Shown here piece by piece: positions 61,000-64,000 of a stretch of DNA of 64,000 nt. The translations under genes were made by a program, and so were the position numbers. Position 1 is the stretch's first letter. The number at the start of each line of letters is the position of its first letter. The notes under the pieces were generated by a model. The model did not search any database, was not told where the DNA came from, and saw only the letters and a program-made list of their open reading frames with translations. Source of the DNA: Maylandia zebra. Taxonomy: Eukaryota > Chordata > Actinopteri > Cichliformes > Cichlidae. Where the stretch lies: positions 18,098,878 to 18,162,877 of the forward strand of contig NC_135174.1 of assembly GCF_041146795.1 (NCBI RefSeq), in the 5' to 3' direction.

Positions 61000-62449
61000 C
61001 ACAACTGGCCTGTGCGTCAATGGGAAATCACAAATTTCATTCATTTACTGGTCACAGGTAAAGTGGTGCACATAGTTTTTAAAGAGCAGAATGCTGCATT
61101 TAAGGATTACAATTTGAATCGCTTTTATGAAACTAAACACGCAGAGTAACACAAGAATTTAACTGATGCAGAGTGGGACATCTGAATCTTTGCTAACAAC
61201 GGTGCAAAAAAACAAAGACTTTTTCAAGCTTTACACATCCAAGACACAGTAAAACACAGTAAAGACCAGATTTGTTATTTCCCACAAAAATCACAAAAAA
61301 CAGTAAGCATTTCTCTGATCAGGAGTTTATCAAACAGTGCTTGCTGGACTCTGCCCTGAAAGAAAAGAAGCATTTGGGGATATGTCCCTGGATGAAAGCT
61401 GTGATGTGCATGACACACCCCAGTTACTAATCTCTTTAAGCGGGATAGCAAAAGAGTTTGAGATTATGGAGGAGTTGGCTGCGATGCGCTGAATGAAAGC
61501 GTGTATGACAGTGATTTGTTCAAGCTAAATGCTAAATGCATGCTTGGAAAGGCCGGGCTGAAATTGGACAAAATAGAAATGTCAGTTCTTACCAGTAGCA
61601 GTTTATAAATAGATAAAATGAATATTGAGCAGAACTGAGTTCAACTTAGTGTTGCATGCCAATAAACGATCAATAGGGAACCCCTGCTCTATACTATCGT
61701 GTCAAATAAAGGGAAACTAAAACTGGCTAAAGGAACAAAACAAAACAAACATAATTACTGGATTGCTGTTTTGTTTTGGTTAATTCCTGATAAATTTTGT
61801 AATCTTTGGCTCTTGTCGATTGTTGTTAGTTTTACTTGCTTTGGAGGTTTCTCTTGTTAACTGCTTACCGCCTGATCAGTTTCACCTGTGGTGCCTTTCA
61901 CACCTGTTCCCCTTCACCAATTAGTTATATGTTTATTCACCAACCCATGGGTCCTTGTTTGGAGTAGGCCCAGCTGTTACACTACCAATTATGTCATGTC
62001 AGACAGTACCAGAGACCCTCAGATAACCTGTTTCTATTCATAGGGGCAGCATAACCAAAATGTAGAACTCATTAAATTTCACTCATTTTTCACAAAAAAA
62101 AAATCCATATTTTGTAAATACTTCTATTTAAATATAACCCAATAAATGCAGATAAAAAAATAAATAGGAAAACCCAGGAATCGCTGTCATGTTTTGTCTG
62201 TTGACTGTCTGAAGACGGGCAGTAACCAGTAATCTGTAGTTGGTGTAGTTCCAATAGAAATTACGTAGGTAAGCAGTAATCGTTTCCAGTGAATTTTCAA
62301 TAAAGCTGACAGCAATAAAAAATGTTCCTTAGATTACACAAGAATAGGCTCAAATCAAAAGAACATGATTAATCACTCTCAAGCCTCTCTGATGTATTGG
62401 TAGCCGACGGTTAGAAAACAGTTCCTGCGTCACTCATGCTATTTCTGAT

Positions 62450-62450
<1 letters not shown>
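61000..62450. other. Upstream znf385c intron, no feature recognised
   Basis: AT-rich, no exon, RNA gene or repeat that I can support. Confidence 0.5.

Positions 62451-62516
<66 letters not shown>
62451..62516. repeat. (AC)33 microsatellite
   Basis: Uninterrupted AC dinucleotides. Confidence 0.98.
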
Positions 62517-62518
<2 letters not shown>

Positions 62519-64000
62519 TGGGATTTAAATGTCACTTTTAATCTGAAGGTAATTATTTGAAAAAATTAAAAAATATGATTTTACTTGAATCACAGGAGTC
62601 ACGCAGCAGGTGATGTAATGCAGTAGAAGGCCTTCAGGAGTCCTGTGATGTGTGTCGCACACGTCCCCTTCTCACAGCCTGGTTGCAGAAGCAGATATCC
62701 TGAGGGTGCATGACTTTTTGGCAAATCCAGAATATGACAGAAATCCGTGGCATGTGCCTAAGCCATTAAAATGCCTTAATGTAGTTGGTCTTGGCATGCA
62801 GCACCATTCCCAGGATACATCTGGAAAAAATTGCCCTCCTGATGATGCAGGATGTGAGTCACCCTAAGCTTCTTCATGTACAGCTAAAAGTCCAATATTA
62901 TATGAAGGAGGAAATTAATGTGTAATTCATCATCATTTAAATGCTTTTCCCCAATGCATAATAATTGTGCCATTATCAAGATGCTTAATACAGATTTGTA
63001 CATATAGCTTATCAAATTAACATTAATCAGCCCTCATAGATAATCATTCAAACATAAAGTGTCTCACTCACATTTTACTGATGTGATCAGTTACAAAATT
63101 ATATATCTAGAGAGAGACCTACAATTTAAAAGCAGCCATCATTCAACCTCACAACATGCCTTTTACAACACCCCACCGACTGTACAATAGGTCTGGGAGA
63201 CTGAATGCTCCAAGAATCAAGAACTATACTTAAAAAAGGTCCTCACAAGACTTAATATAAAGTTTTAATTGCTAATCTTTTGATTTACATTAGATTTGGT
63301 GAAGGAAACAGTGCAATGCTTTCACAAGTGAACATGTGAGTGTCTGCACTCCTGCAATCATTACCAGTCTGGCTAATCAAACTCACACTGTCAGCAAACC
63401 ACAATGACTGATTGGGGCTGTCAGTCACTGTGATGCGTGCCAGTTTTTTTTTTTTTTTTACTGCACCAGCCTGTGATTTAGCTAACCCAGTATCACGACA
63501 AAGCGTGTAATAAACACGCCGATCCACCGTGTCCATTTCATGCTTTGCCCCTCCAAAACATGAAATGTACACGCATGCAGAAGTTGACACAGATTTAGAC
63601 AACCTGCCACATTTACGTGGCAAGATTCTTTAGTAACAACAGAAAAACAGATCCAGTGTGACCACATGCAAAATAACACGCATGCACTGTTACTAAAGCA
63701 GAACACTTTTTTTTTATTCTGTGTAACACACAGATTCCAATTTAACCCTGAAAACATTAGGATGAATACTACACTGTATTCCTCTTGAACCAAATTTAAC
63801 TGACTCAAACAAGGTCAGGCAAAAGAAAACAAAGAAGAATAGTGACAGGTGCCCTAAAGAAAATATCCTCCACATCATCACAACACCACCACCCTGAACT
63901 GTTGATACAAAGCAGGAAGGATCAAATCCTTTCTTGTTAATGCCCAATTGTGACACTACCATCTGAATAACGCAACAGAAGTCAACACTCAGACAAGGCA
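62517..64000. other. Right end of window, no feature recognised
   Basis: AT-rich with T runs near 63446 and 63709. Minus-strand open frames of 82 to 112 codons cross these runs and show no family resemblance. No znf385c first exon found. Confidence 0.5.

Noticed and set aside
63285..63623. 112-codon minus frame tested as the missing znf385c first exon
   Set aside because: It crosses a poly(T) run, has no ZNF385-like N-terminal motif and no credible donor in phase.
1..64000. CRISPR arrays, operons, prophage or other prokaryotic systems
   Set aside because: No direct-repeat/spacer structure. The only regular repeats are eukaryotic microsatellites, and the genes are spliced vertebrate genes.

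Overview
This is a nuclear genomic window from a ray-finned fish, probably a percomorph and possibly a cichlid. The species is inferred from the repeat families, not proven. The evidence is intron-rich vertebrate genes with GT-AG junctions, AT-rich introns, long CA and TA microsatellites, tRNA-derived fish SINEs, L2-type LINE tails, hAT and Tc1 relics, and a nuclear tRNA-Leu gene.

Four protein genes lie head to tail on the minus strand, in the same order and orientation as on human 17q21. (1) klhl11, first coding exon only (1577-2031); the rest lies left of the window, and a plus-strand tRNA-Leu(CAG) sits in its intron. (2) acly, complete: 28 coding exons between 5610 and 20028 that join without a frame break into 1102 codons plus stop, with a promoter near 21.6-21.8 kb carrying an E-box and a CRE. 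(3) dnajc7, complete: 14 coding exons between 23636 and 33166, 497 codons plus stop. (4) znf385c, seven exons between 36100 and 46921, with the 5' exon(s) not found and presumably beyond the right edge. I placed each exon by reading the reverse complement, matching splice sites and checking that codon phases join.

From 46.9 to 64.0 kb I see no protein-coding exon. The stretch reads as znf385c upstream intron. It holds two hAT-type elements with target-site duplications, a Tc1 transposase relic, an L2-like LINE 3' end, several SINEs, a (CA)n array, and patches of unique homeobox-motif-rich sequence that could be conserved enhancers.

The genes do not form a pathway. acly makes cytosolic acetyl-CoA, dnajc7 is an HSP70/HSP90 co-chaperone, klhl11 is a Cullin-3 adaptor and znf385c is a zinc-finger nucleic-acid-binding protein. 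Their association is ancient synteny. The plus-strand genes that separate them in human (ODAD4/TTC25, CNP, NKIRAS2) were not seen. I found no new enzymatic or defence system. The most interesting items are an acly 10-residue cassette exon at the same place as the human alternative segment, a possible 12-nt acly microexon, an inverted-duplication scar inside a dead retrotransposon, a cleanly delimited 1 kb hAT element, and palindromic homeodomain/E-box clusters in znf385c.
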